Assembly: GCA_015501055.1 (NCBI GenBank)
Contig: JADNYV010000005.1
Coordinates: 310,001 to 374,000, forward strand
Length of the DNA: 64,000 nucleotides
Origin: Mucidula mucida
Taxonomy: Eukaryota; Basidiomycota; Agaricomycetes; Agaricales; Physalacriaceae
Reading direction: 5' to 3'
Shown here: piece after piece, positions 38,041 through 50,304 of the stretch
How positions within the stretch are numbered: the first letter of the stretch is position 1
How the letters are laid out: each line of letters starts with the position of its first letter
Notes under the pieces: model-generated
The model's database searches: none
What the model saw: only the letters and a program-made list of their open reading frames with translations
Told to the model about the DNA's origin: nothing
Translations under genes and position numbers: made by a program

Positions 38041-41000
38041 CTAATCACTATCGGTATCCTCAGGCTTCGGCCCACCATGAGTGAGCCAATGCAATTTCCT
38101 GAGTCGCCTGCGCTCCTCCTGAGCCTTTTGCTGATTCCGGGTGAGCTTTTTCTTCTTCCTGATGGGGCCTGGCGCTGGACTTCCACTGTCTTCAGCACCA
38201 CTGCCAGCAGGTGTACCAGCAGCAGATGCGATAGGTGTGTGGAGTCTAGACCTTACAGGCGTGCTCGTGCCACTGCCTTTCTTATCCAAAAAGGCATCTT
38301 CAACAATGGCGGCCTTGCCTTGTTGTGTCATACGACCAGCATCAACATTCCATATTTCGGGGCCTGCACGTTTGAAGGTCAAACCGAGGAAGAACCAGAA
38401 CTTAATCGACTTACAAAGCGCACTAACAAACTCGTTGTTGTGGGAGATGATGACCTATGAGACAGGATGAGGAAAACACGCTATTACAATGAGCATTACA
38501 ACACTTACGACAGCACCTGCCCAGTCTCTGATAGCAACAGCTAAACCACCAAGGGCCTCGCGATCCAGGAAGTTACTGGGTTCATCCAGAACACAGATCT
38601 AGCAACTTGTCAGCACGATCCCCCGCCGTACGCGAACAAAATACCTGAGGGTTGTTCCAGAGACACGCGGCAATGACCAACTTGATCTTTTGCCCTATCG
38701 ACGTTGTTAGCGTAAGTCGTCTAACTGACGGTTCGATGTAGCCCTACCTCCTGAAAGCCCGGAAATTTCGTTATACTGAGCGATGTCCCCATCCAGACCG
38801 ATGTCCTCAAGATGTTTCCTAACAAGGTGAGCAGCGGTATCACGAGTACCGGCACCCTCTCGAGAAGATTCAAGGTCGTCGAATTGCTGCACAACTTTCG
38901 TGTAACCCTTAGACATTAGGTCATCCCGAGGAACCCATGTGTTGTATCTGTGGTCCATTCCACGCCACTTAATCTCGTACTGGAAGGACTTCTTGAGCTT
39001 TTGCCGACCCATGACCATCTAGAAACGCGGATATGAGTCCAGGAACTCAAATAGTGAATGTGATCCTTACCTCTAGCTTGCGCTTCGTGCCGTCTTTACC
39101 GACCCACTCGGTCTCCATTATTTTCTTCTCCTCGTCCGTGAGAACTCGAGTAGTCTTCTCAAGCAGTTCACCTAGTCGAGTTCAACTTTGGAGTCAATAA
39201 ATCAGAACAAAAACCTACGGTCATGGCCATCCTGGAATCGCCATTGGATGTATCCAATCGGTGTTTTCTCCAAATGACGTTCTAAAAAGATGAGATCTTA
39301 TCCATCACGATAACCAAGATGACTGACCGATATGGTGGGTTGCGTGTTGAGAAACGTAGCCTACACGAAGGGCAGGATGTTTGTAAACAGTTCCTTCTTG
39401 AGGTACAGTTTCGCCCTGAAGCAGGCTTGGCATGGCAAGATACGCTAGGGAGAAGACGACATACCGTAAGAAGCTTGATCAAAGTAGATTTTCCAGCGCC
39501 GTTAGGTCCAACGATACCTACACGGCTAGAGCAAATGTTAGATGACGGATACCGTAGAGAAAGTCCACTCACCTCGAGAGGGATAGCGCACAACTAACGT
39601 TGTAAAGAGAAGGCGTGCTTCTTCCGGGGTACGTGAACGTGCAGTTCGTCATCTTCAAAATAGCCCTAGTATTACTTCTGACACCCATGAGGGACCCCGG
39701 AGGAGGGAAGGCAAATTTGACCGATGTAGCAGCCAACGTGTAGTAAGACTTGGCCTCCGGGTGACGCTCAACGAACGTCGAGAGGTTTCCGGGATAAAAC
39801 ACGAGCTGGAGAATAAAATTCAAGACAACGTGGTGTTAGGTCCCAACTGACGTACCTTTTTGGACTCGTAATGAATAATATCTGTGGTTACATTGTCGAG
39901 GAATCTTAGAGTTTAATTCAGAGACAAATGATATGAAAGAAGTCGAAACTTACCCGGAGTCGTGACTGACGATCAAACAAGTAACTCTGTCATGGGCAAT
40001 AAGGTACTTCTCCAACCAGGCGACAGAAGCCCTGTCCAACTAAGAGCAATGTCAACTCGAATCACGGAGGAAGTAAACTTAACTCACGTGATTGGTAGGT
40101 TCGTCGAGGAGGAGCAAATCAGCATTGTACAACATAGCGCGAGCAAGCTCAAGCTTCATCTTCCAACCTCCAGATAGGCCACCGACTGTATCGGCTTGAC
40201 GAGCGTCATCGAAGCCGACCTCTAAGAGTTGATCGCGGATTTTAGACTTGGGAACATCGGCGAGTTGTTTGTCTATCACAGAATTAGAAGATTGTAATAT
40301 CAGTTATTGGCTTGACTTGCCAGCTGCTATGAAGTCCAAAACAGACAGAGAGCCGTCTTCTCCTTGAAGAGAGTGTTCCACCATGACACATCGCAATTCA
40401 CTCTGGGGCGGGAAGTTTTCAACTTTACCGTCACGGAGCTGTCGCATTAATGTTGATTTTCCGGATCCGTTCGTCCCCAGGATACCATATCGACGACCAC
40501 GAACCAAACGGAGAGTAGTATGGGATAAGAGAAGGAGCGCGCCGTAGGCCAAAGAGAATAGCGTGTCGCAGAGAACTTCGCCTTCGTCGGCTCCATTCGT
40601 AGTAACAGCGTACTTAGCCTGGATGTGGCATTGGTACATGTTCAGAACGAGTGGATCTTGTCACTTACCTGCTCAATGGCGGAGAAGTGTCCCGAGACGG
40701 CCTCTGTGTAAGAGATAGCTTGAGTTACGTCGCACCAAGGGACAACATAGGCGCGAACACAGCGGTTCCAAGCTTCGGTATCTTGAAATCTACGATCGTT
40801 GACGAGGTCAGCGACGAGAGAAGACATGAAATCCAGTGAGCTTCCAAGTAGAGAGTACATAGGTGTATGAGGTCCATTAGGCGAAGAACCTGCGCCACGA
40901 AGTGACTCGGGGAGGAAGGTGAGCAACGTAGCCAGAGCGTCCTTTGTTTGACTCTCTACGTCTCGATGGGTGGAAGGTGGACCTTCAGTGGATGCGCCCG

Positions 41001-42161
41001 ACTTAAGGAGAGTTTGTAATGCGGATTCACCGAATGCCCTAACCTGACAGATATGTGAGGATGCGAAATAACAAACTAAAAGATACACGTACTTCAGGGA
41101 AGGCTGCTCCTTTGGCAATCTTCTGGGTTCCCTCGACGAGAGGACTGAGATAGACGGCAGCTACTTTGGGATCGCGGACAAGTTTGACAAGATTGTCAAT
41201 GACGACCACCGTCCTCCTTTGAACTTCCATACTCCTATCGTTAAGGGCGCGCAGTAACAGAGGTACAAGAACGGCAAGCGCAGGCGCTGTAACTTCAGCA
41301 ACGAATGTGGTACTCGAAAGTGCCTTGATGCAGGCGGGAACGGAATCCGGAGTCGACATGCATTTGACGAGGACAGGAATGTGAGGGGCAAGATCAGCGT
41401 TCGCAAGCGTTGTGCATAACGCGGTTGCGCACTTTACTGCAGCTGACGATACCTGGTAGCATGTAAGCTCTGAGACAGCACTAGAAAAGAGCGCATACCT
41501 CGTTTTTTGTATCGTGCATGGCATTTTCAACCTTCGGCAGTATATTGACCAGTTCGGCAGCAACAGCATCCCTCGCTGGCGTTACAAATGTGCGCAGGGT
41601 ATCAAGGACACCGACTTTAGTGCGCCACTTGCCATTCTCTAAAATGGGAACAAGGGCAGCAAAAATGATCCGAACTGCCTCGGGAGGGAAGAGTTTCAAG
41701 ATGGCCTTGGTAGCTGATGATGCTGCATTCCGGACAACATCACCTTTGTCCATGTAAAGATCGAAGAGTATCGGTAAGGAAGGAAGGAGTATGGGACCAA
41801 CGGCAGGGCCCAAGATGGTGGCCAAGGAGTGGAAAGCAATGGGAGCGGATTCTCGTTCATATCCAGATTTTTTGTTGGTAGCGAATGAGTGCAGGGCGAT
41901 AAGTAATCCATAGTCTCTGTAAGAGTGTTAGTACAGCCATTAGATGGAAAGACGACATACTCTAATGACTGTAGACCGTTCTTGGCAACTTCTCGGGCAA
42001 TTCTATCGGCGGCTCCTTTGGCATCTATGCAACGATGAGGACATGTAATGGGTATAGATGTGGTCAGAGCACCGACCAGGAGCCGTTGGAGCAGCTCGCA
42101 GGTTCTCTATTAGCGATGTGAATGGCGTATCGACCGCGACGGACATGGCGACTGGAGACAT
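38041..42161 (-). CDS. TEF3: Translation elongation factor 3 (EF-3), ABC-F ATPase
   Basis: The N-terminus is MSPVAMSVAVDTPFTSLIEN, with a second ATG at 42146 in better context. HEAT repeats follow (AADRIAREVAKNGLQSLE|DYG, ATILGPAVGPILLPSLPILF, ALNDRSMEVQRRTVVVIDNL), then a four-helix region and two ABC cassettes. ABC1 has GTNGSGKSTL, GGLSGGWKMKLELA and LLLDEPTNH|LD; ABC2 has GPNGAGKSTL, the EF-3-specific chromodomain insert (YEIKWRGMDHRYNTWV) and ISGLSGG. The lysine-rich tail (IRKKKKLTRNQQKAQ) contacts the ribosome. EF-3 is a fungal cytosolic factor for E-site tRNA release. The intron at 40273-40320 is of GC-AG type. About 1050 residues, full length, frame intact throughout. Confidence 0.96.
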
Positions 42162-42828
42162 AAAAATGGGGGTAGAGATGGGATATTACACTGGCAGAAT
42201 ACAGATATCAAGGCGAAGATTAAGTGGTCGTTACACAAGTCTATGGATCCGTTGTTGTCGTTCGCGGAGGCCCGAGTGTTGCACTGGTGTCCTGTACAGA
42301 TGGCTGTACGGTTGGGAGCAGAAAATTTTGCACCGCAAGCAAGAGTTGCGTGCCACGTGCATCGGCATGCCGCCGGCATTGATCAGCCGTGATTTCAGTC
42401 CTCTACTGCGATACTGTCAGCGTTACGTCCAACGCGAGTCCATGGAACACACTTGTTTCTAATATCGCAGCGTTCAATCTTCTTTCTGCTCTCGTCTTGT
42501 TCGAACCGCTTCAGTCGTCAAGTTCACGCATGTCCTCAATTTTGGAAAGAGATCCTGAATCAATGGATCGCAAAACATCCTACCCTCAGCGCACTCCTCA
42601 GATGTTTCAAGGGGTCCGTCTGCCTTGCCTATCACGACATACCCTCCGCGGAACACGGAAAACAAGGCTGAGTGAGAGACGCGAGACCGTTCGATGCAGT
42701 CCTTGGATACAGCATCCATGTATTCAACTTTGTCTGCGCCTCCAATCTCGCAACTGCTTCGGTGCCAGCCACGTCGTCTGATAACTATGAATGGTATTCA
42801 ATAATTAGTTGGTGCAAAAGTCTACTGG
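42162..42828. promoter_or_regulatory. EF-3 promoter region and acyltransferase 3' flank
   Basis: About 670 bases between two minus-strand genes. It should contain the EF-3 promoter, expected to be strong since EF-3 is abundant. On the + strand several short frames are open by chance. No gene seen. Confidence 0.45.
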
Positions 42829-44887
42829 TTATATGGAAGCAAATAGATCGTCGTCTGGGTAGTCTACTTTGTCATACAATCGCAACGTCTCGTTCCAGTC
42901 CCTTTTTCGCCTGCGTGTGATTGAAAAGTATCTCTTACCACTGTCCCATTTCCCTCGGATGCGGCCCTTCTCCTTGCCCCCCTTCTCCGCATAATGGAGT
43001 TCGGGATCAGACGGAAGTTCCAGCCTAACGGCCAGATTCATGACCCTGCTATGCAAACTCACTCTATCCTCGCAAATTTTCTTCAGCATTGGCCGTCCGA
43101 TCATTAACAGCCGATAGAGAGCCGTAAATGCACGGAAGGAGGATATAGCGTCCTCAAACCACCGCAAGGTCATCCACATTAGGACCGGTATCGCCCATAT
43201 CGTTATATATGCGATGGGAAACGTGAAGGCCACCGCACTGAACCAAACCATAATGCCTGACATGAGTCCGTAAATCAGCTTGTACTGGGCTATTTCGTCC
43301 CATGTATCAAAGATGGGGCCGGTCTTTGTGAAATTGTGAACAGCGTAGAACGTGGTAGCGAATATAGGCAACCATAGAAGTAGACCAGGAGTGGACACGG
43401 CGAAAAGAGATAAGAGCCACATTAGTCGGATCGTCATTCGATAGAGAATCTTGCGCCGGCTCAGAGGCCGTCTTATACGATCATCTTTAATCCCCCAGGC
43501 AGACAGCTGATCTTGGTAAGCCTGGCCGTATAATGTTAACGAAATATGAGGAGATGACTTAAACTCAAACAGCACCTTCAGATCCTCCAGGAGATGTTTT
43601 GCTTCAATCGCAACATGAAGCTCTCCATCATCGCCTTCGTCCTCAGACACGTCAAGGGACACGTTTTGAACGGTTTTGAACGCCTCCAAAAACGCACGCG
43701 CCACGCGAACGTGGTCTCCAAGAGTCATCCTTGTACCCAGGGGAGAGTAAATACGAGCAGCCAGTTTGCTGATTCTGATAAGACTCCAAGAAGGGGAGTC
43801 GAAGGTCCCAGAACTAATTTGTCTGTGCATATTTGCGGTTACGGAGCGGATTTGAGCAAAGTCGACGGGTTTTAGTAACTCTGGGTTTTCCTATCGCGCA
43901 AGTTTGAGTATGAAATGTCACATCGAAGACACAGCTCTGACTTTGGGGGTGTACTTCAACGGAGGATGGAAAGTGACGAGTACGTCTGAGCGAAAGTGCT
44001 GTCGATGCCTATTCCGCGAATGAGAAGACTGATATCGACCGTGGACCTCACGTACATATACGTGATGGAACAGTTCAGAATGTAAATTTCGAAACCAGGA
44101 TCGTTGCGCATTCGGTCCAACACGTCAGACGCAAGACGAGCCACTGCGAGAAGATGAGTACAATGATGTGCAAGAAGTGTATTGAACAGGACCTCCAGTT
44201 CTTAATGGGGCAAGGCTTGGATGGTATCTACTCATATCATGAGCAATGGTTTAATTATGTCGAAAGTAACTTGCCGACTCAGACCTTCGGGAAACAAGCA
44301 CACAGCATCACCCAATGCCAATGCCTAACTCCTTCAGAATTGAAAGGTTGGCACCACTTGAACCAGAGACTCACGTCAACAAGCTTCGCCATGACTTGAC
44401 TGTTGTCCACCGATCCGTCGGGGTGATCTCGTTTTCTCTGTAGGGGCACAGTGCCAGCCGACTCTATAAGCCAGCTGGTAAAGGTTCGTCGTCCAAATTG
44501 AGTTGCTTTCGCAGTAAGCCGAAGCATATTTCTCCGGGTTTCGGGCACAGATGTCACAAGAAGACTAGAGCAAGTAAGCACTGTTCAAAAGAAAGTTATA
44601 TGCGACATACAGTGCATCCGTCAGTGAATTGGTGTGATTCGCGCAAACAATGCTAATTCGAGGTGGATGAGAATGTAAATGGCATGTTACGTTGAGAGTC
44701 GCACCATGCCTTTCCCGTCTCCGGAATAAGATTTGCATTTTCAACGACAATGGTACCATAGAAGATCTTGAGGACAAAACGGAAGAGCAGGCTATGGTAG
44801 ACACGTCATATCAAGAATGCGAATGGTGTAGAATTTGTCATACCGAATTAACACGTAGGACCATGTCACTGGAGTATACGTAGCCAT
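42829..44887 (-). CDS. Glycerol-3-phosphate/DHAP acyltransferase (Sct1/Gpt2-like)
   Basis: The chosen start gives MATYTPVTWSYVLIR|LLFRFVLKIFYGTIVVENA. The PlsC-type motifs follow: block I as CIVCANHTNSLTDA, block II around GRRTFTSWLIESAGTVPLQR, block III as AVCLFPEGLSR. The C-terminal half has four hydrophobic segments (for example MWLLSLFAVSTPGLLLWLPI and GIMVWFSAVAFTFPIAYITI) and a basic, acidic-ended tail. This is the layout of the fungal acyltransferases that make lysophosphatidic acid in the ER and lipid droplets. The intron at 44228-44274 uses a GC donor (GCAAGT), which restores LSR|YHPSLAPL. The first exon was placed by frame and splice logic and is less sure than the rest. Confidence 0.87.
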
Positions 44888-45069
44888 ATAATGACAGTCG
44901 AGGGGTAGCTGATAGGATTGTCGCTAACGAGAACTTCTAGTAGAACATGAGAGTCGATGACCAAGTTGTGGTTGTGGGCGCAGATGGGTGACCGCTGCTG
45001 GTCACGGTCCGTGACGAGTGACATAATTTTTGCTCTCACTTTGATTTCGGTTCTTGAATCAGCTCTGTC
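44888..45069. promoter_or_regulatory. Compact bidirectional promoter (acyltransferase/RRP12)
   Basis: 182 bases lie between divergent start codons. I see no TATA box. Shared control of a lipid and a ribosome-assembly gene is possible but untested. Confidence 0.4.
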
Positions 45070-48000
45070 ATGGAACGGGCACTCGAAAAAATACGGCCGC
45101 ATACGCTTTCGTCGCTGTCACATCAAAAGACACCAGCTACCCTACTCGTTGCCCTCGAATCTACCTTATCAGAGCAAAATGCGGATCCCACACCGACAGC
45201 ATACTTCGCTGTTTTGCTCACGACATTGGAGGGGACAATACAGAAAAATGACACAGGGATGGACGAAGGAGACATCCTACCAGGAATACTGTATCTCTTA
45301 GCCCTGATCATACCATCCGTGCCAAAACCTGTCATTCAAGCCAATCTCTCAACCGTCCTTACTTTGACGGCCCCGTTATTCCCATCTCTTCAGCCCGCGC
45401 GCCTGCACTCAGATCTCAGCTCACGATCTACCATTCTGTACTTCTGGCATTGGATCGATCGCAAGTCGAAATTCAAGGTATACGACAGGCTTTCGCGTCG
45501 ATATTACAGCTTTGTCTGGATCCGCGTCCCAAAGTTCGCAAGAGGGCCGCTGATTTGGTGAAGGATGTCCTTGCAACACCTCCGTCACCGTTACAACATC
45601 ATCCCTACGCCGATCGTGTTGCAGAGTGGGTTAACAATGCACTGGTGGAGGTCAGTCAAGGACCGCTAGCACGCGGGAAACAGGCACAGTCGTCGGCCAA
45701 TGGAGAACATGCGATTCATCTTCTTGCCTTTTTAAGGCCCGTATTGTCTCTCCTTCCGCGCCAAGTAAGCCTTTACCACTCCAACCTGCGTTGGCTGAAT
45801 GTCTTTACAGTCTTTAGTCGCCATATGCACCTTACTGCTCTCATTACCTCGTCTCGGAAACGCATACCTCTCTCAATCCGCATACTCCGCTTTGTCCGAT
45901 CTGTGCACCATGAAAGACGAGGAAGACGCCCGGCCCACAGCTGCTGCTATTCCCGAAATCATTAAAGCCATCCTCTCCTTCCCGCCGGCGCGGTCTGATG
46001 CCGCCCTTTCCTGTTCATGGATACACTTGATTGGCACAGCAATGGTAGCCTATCGCGCTACGTGTGAAAGCGATTGGTCCTCAGAAGTTGGTAAGGCATG
46101 GAAAACAACATGGGTATTTCTCGAATCGAAAGAGGCATCGGTTCGGAAGGAAGCAGCCCAGACGCTGAGCGTCCTAGCCAGCTGCTTTGACGAGGACATG
46201 GTACGACGCGGAGTTTCTGACGAGTATTCAACTGTGGGGAAAATAATTGCCCAGAGCACCCAAGCTTTGGATTCATTAGCTTATGCGCGGTGCATTCCTG
46301 AGATCCTTTCCATAATATCCGCCTTAATCATTAATGCTGCCAATGTTGATGCCGCCGCGACCGAGAAACTGTTTTCCTCCGTCATTCAACACATTGGACA
46401 GCTTCGCATCGAGAAGACGTTTGAATACAAAGAGGCGGCGGACGCCACACTTGCGGTGTCTATGCAAACTCTTGGTCCCGAAATACTTCTCAGGTTACTA
46501 CCGCTGAACCTAGAGCCCAGTGACCGGTACGTTCCATTTTACACAGATCTGTCATTTCACTAATCAAATTCTCCAGTCAAACTGGTCAGGCACCTCGTGC
46601 ATATCTTTTACCGTTGCTCGCCCAACCACATCCTTCTCCTTTGGGACATTTTGTGTCGTATTTTGTGCCCTTGAGCGAGAGAATGTTTGATCTACAGCAG
46701 AAAGCAGAAGTGGAAGGACGACAGTCCGAGAGTAAAGTTTGGGATGTTCTAGTCGCACAAACATGGACGGGGTTCGCAGCATACTGCTACGGAAGCCCCG
46801 ACCTATCGCAGGTGATCAACTGTTCTGTTGCTTCCATCATGGGGACTGACCGTCATACAGGCTCTATCGCTCGAGTTTTCGCAATTGATATCGCAGCTCT
46901 TGTACAGTCAACCATCACTGCGGTCTGCGATCGTTAAGGGACTAACGGCGTTGGTCGATTCCAACGTTGCAATCGCCGAAGGCAAAGCAACTGTCAATCC
47001 CAGTCGTATCTCAGCGGACCATGCTCGTCAAAACCTGAATTTCCTTCAGACACAGACTGAGAGTTGGCTTGCAGTTTACTTCAACGTTTTCGGGAGCGTC
47101 AACAGGGATAGTCGTAACTCTATCGGGGACCTTATTGCGACTTGGGTGTCTATCGCTGGCGACGAGGTCAGAGAGAGCTGAACCACCTTCCTTTGCGTGA
47201 TACTGATGAAGATGTCTCCAGAACGTGTCCAAGGCTTATCACAAGGTCGTCGGTCTTTATAAGACCAACTTGCCACAAGGACTAGTGCCGGGACAAGATA
47301 GTAGCATGATCATAACAACTCTAGACTTACTCATCATTCTCCTACCTTATATCTCTCCTTCAGATTCCCAAAATCTCTTTCAGCTCTGCCTCGACCAGAC
47401 CGTCTTATGCTCAAAAGATAACGGAGTCCAGAAACGGGCCTACAAGATCCTGGGCCGTTTGGTAGACAGTAACAAAACATCCATCGATTCTGCTGCTGTC
47501 ATCCAACAACTGGCGGACTGGTCGGAAGGTCTCCTCCCTGCAGCGAAAAAGGTGAGTCGGGAATGAGAGTCAACGATGTAATTTGAACCGACTTCACAGG
47601 ATCGATGTATACTTCTCACTTCTCTTATTACTCAACTCGAGCCCTCCGCCCTGCATCTCATTCCTTTGCTGATTCCCGAGGCCGTTTTGGGTACGAAAGA
47701 ACCTTCAGATAAAGCACGGTCTGCGGCTTTTGATCTCATATTGGCAATGGGTCGCAAGATGGGCCAAGGTGGTGTGGTCAAGCGAGATATGATTGATGGA
47801 ATGGATGAAGAGCATGCTCAGTCAGGTGAGCACTATTTTTATTTTCTCAGAGATGAAATTTAGCTTGTTTCCCAGCGAATGCCAGCATCGAAGAGTTCAT
47901 GATGATGATGGCGGGCGGTTTAGCAGGTGCATCGCCGCACATGATCAGCGCCACAGTTACTGCTATATCTCGTCTTGTCTTTGAATTCAAAGGTGAGTAC

Positions 48001-49231
48001 GGTTCAATGCTATACTTCGTCGCTCATATTTGCTCAGATGAGATATCGCCCCAAATGCAGACGGAAATATTCACGACCCTTCTTGTATTCTTGACCTCTG
48101 CAAATCGCGAAATCGTCAAGTCGATTCTCGGTTTTGTCAAGCTCGCCATCCATTCCCTTCCCATCGACATTATGAGGCCACACTTGAAAGAATTGGTCCC
48201 TGCATTGCTCGGATGGTCTCACGATCACAAAAATCACTTCAAGACGAAAGTTCGACATATATTTGAACGGATGCTGAGAAGGTTTAGCTGGGACGAGATA
48301 TACACGTGTGCCGGAGAAGAAGAGGCGGCGAAGGTCCTCGTTAATATCAAAAAGCGCAAGGAACGTGCCAAGCGGAAAAAGGTCAATAGAGAGGAGGAGA
48401 GCGACGATGAGGTATGTGTTTTTCAAGTTGTACCGTTCTCTTCCATAACAGCCGTTAGGTTCCTGCTATCAAGGCGAAGACGGGAGACGCATTTGAAGAC
48501 GTGCTGTATGGAAGTGAAAGTGAGCTAGACAGCGACGAAGAGGAGGATCAACCCAAGCCGTCGAAGTCCAAAGCGCAAAATCAGCGCAAGTTTGAGGGTG
48601 CTCGGCTGCGTGTCGACAACGACGAACCCATGGATCTACTACAGGGTGCAGCAACTCAGGTTACAAGTAGGTCTTCTATCTGGGTACGTTTTTGCTATAT
48701 GCTAATGTTGGTGGTCAGCATCTGCAAATGCTCGGCGTCGAAAACCAGGGCAAGAAGCTTCTAAATTCAAGACAGACGAAGATACGGGGAAGATGATCAT
48801 TGACGAAGCCGGTGACGAGAACAAGGCGAACAGGATGCCTCAAATGATGTCGCTGGTACAGCATACCGTGAAAGTCTTACGTCGGTTGACGGCTTCAAGC
48901 GGGGGCCAAACGGTCGGGTCAAATTCAACAAAGATACAAAGAAGCGGCGACGTGAAGAGGCAATGGAAGAGGATGTCGAAATGGGCGACGAGCAAGCCAC
49001 AAAAGCCCCAAAAGCAAAACGTCGGAGTGATGTCAAATTAGGACACGAGTTCAAGGCTAAGGTAGGCATTATGTTCTCTTGAGCTGCCTTTCATACTGAT
49101 TTTGATCACAGAAAGCGGGCGGAGATATCAAGAAGGGTGGCGTCGATCCATACGCATATCTATCACTTTCGCAAGCAGCAAAAAAGGGCAGTCGGAAAGG
49201 TCAGCGCGTTGGGATTACAGGGAAACGATGA
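45070..49231 (+). CDS. RRP12: Ribosomal RNA processing protein RRP12 (HEAT-repeat), one frame break
   Basis: From MERALEKIRPHTLSSLSHQK the protein is a long helical-repeat chain (VRKRAADLVKDVLATPPSPL, SLVAICTLLLSLPRLGNAYL, IPEILSIISALIINAANVDA, RPHLKELVPALLGWSHDHKN, then KVRHIFERMLRRFSWDEIY). It ends in a long basic/acidic tail with AKRRSDVKLGHEFKAKKAG, DPYAYLSLSQAAKKG and VGITGKR. This matches RRP12, needed for 40S and 60S precursor maturation and export. At 45394-45401 (CCCGCGCG) the frame changes with no acceptable intron. One missing base, or one extra GC unit, would join two well-conserved halves; a 38-nt intron at 45375-45412 is possible but shorter than any other here. All other introns followed keep frame. 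It ends 47 bases from the convergent next gene. Confidence 0.9.
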
Positions 49232-49278
49232 GCTACCCCATAGATCTTATAGTACATTCATATTTATTGACAATCTTC

Positions 49279-50234
49279 TTATCCGTACAACGTTTGATCG
49301 TGTGGCGTACCAAACAACCCAGCACTCCAACTGGTGGGCTGTTTCCATTGCTTTATCAGGGCATGAAAGTTTCCCACTTGTGCAACGACGCTGGCAAGCA
49401 TTTGCGCATCGGCCTTGTTGTCTCCTTCCAGGACAAACTGAAGCAGTGAAACGGTCGGTATCGGCCACGACGGGGGGAGGGAAGACAGGATTCTGCGCGT
49501 CAAACCACCTCCGGGAATGAAGGGTACCGGAGACTCTGGATTGCCATTGTCGTGGATACGTTGCGGGACAGGTGAAGAGTACGCGGGAATTGGGAGGTCA
49601 GCGAGGCCAGGGAAGGGAGGCGAAGTGCTCGGTGAAATTTGGTAAAAGGGCGTCCTGTAAATGATTGGTTCAAGACGCATAGAAACGAAGGAATACTCAC
49701 ATCATCTGAGCATCGGTTCGATTGGACAGGTCAACGCCAGATAGGAAGGTCACTGAGGTGAATCCAGATTTTTGAATGAAGCCAAGTAACGCGTCCACGA
49801 ATTCTTGTTTCCTTGCCTGGAGGCGACGTTCAATGGCATCATTGTCAACATGGAAACGCTCTCACTTTCAGAGTCGGAGATCGTTGCTGCATTACGATCA
49901 AGTTGACCTCGTCACTGCCGAATACTCATTCAGCTCAACACGATTGTCGAGAATCGTTCAAACAACATGGCATACATTCGCAAGCCGTGCTGACTCCTGC
50001 TTCATCGTTTTCCCTTCCACCAATCATGGGAATGAAATAGCCAGGATCGAAGGTACCAATGTGCTGGAGAGACAGTGATTCTATCAGCAGGTCGGCTGCT
50101 AGCTGGGATACATTCGCGGCAGAGACTATGGGCTGAGGCGTAGTTGAATCGAGAACTCCAGCAGGAGAGAAGAAGCTTACGAGTATCAAGGGCTTGTTGA
50201 AAGCGGTCTGTTTTATGGGATAGTAGAACGGCAT
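49279..50234 (-). CDS. Proteasome assembly chaperone 2 (PSMG2/Add66)
   Basis: The start MPFYYPIKQTAFNKPLILVS is followed by VSAANVSQLAADLLIESLSL, HIGTFDPGYFIPMIGGREN, IVMQQRSPTLK|ARKQEF, VTFLSGVDLSNRTDAQM and PFIPGGGLTRRILSSLPP, ending TPHDQTLYG. The order of these blocks (LILVS.SPAGV, GxxD/PGYFIP, R.P.LK..K..F, GVDLSNRTD.QM, GGGLTR) is that of PAC2, which with PAC1 guides assembly of the 20S proteasome alpha ring. Three introns were followed and keep frame, including an acceptor just after TGAATGAG that gives CEL|FGSDEVNLI. About 260 residues, normal length. Confidence 0.87.
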
Positions 50235-50304
50235 GATGGTGGTCTACGTACGAGTGACGCGCGTCGATAAAAAATGATCTTCATTGATCACGACAACAAG
50301 ATGA

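Noticed and set aside
42058..42781. Overlapping + strand open frames of 130-134 codons
   Set aside because: They lie over the EF-3 first exon and promoter, with no splice logic or family motif.
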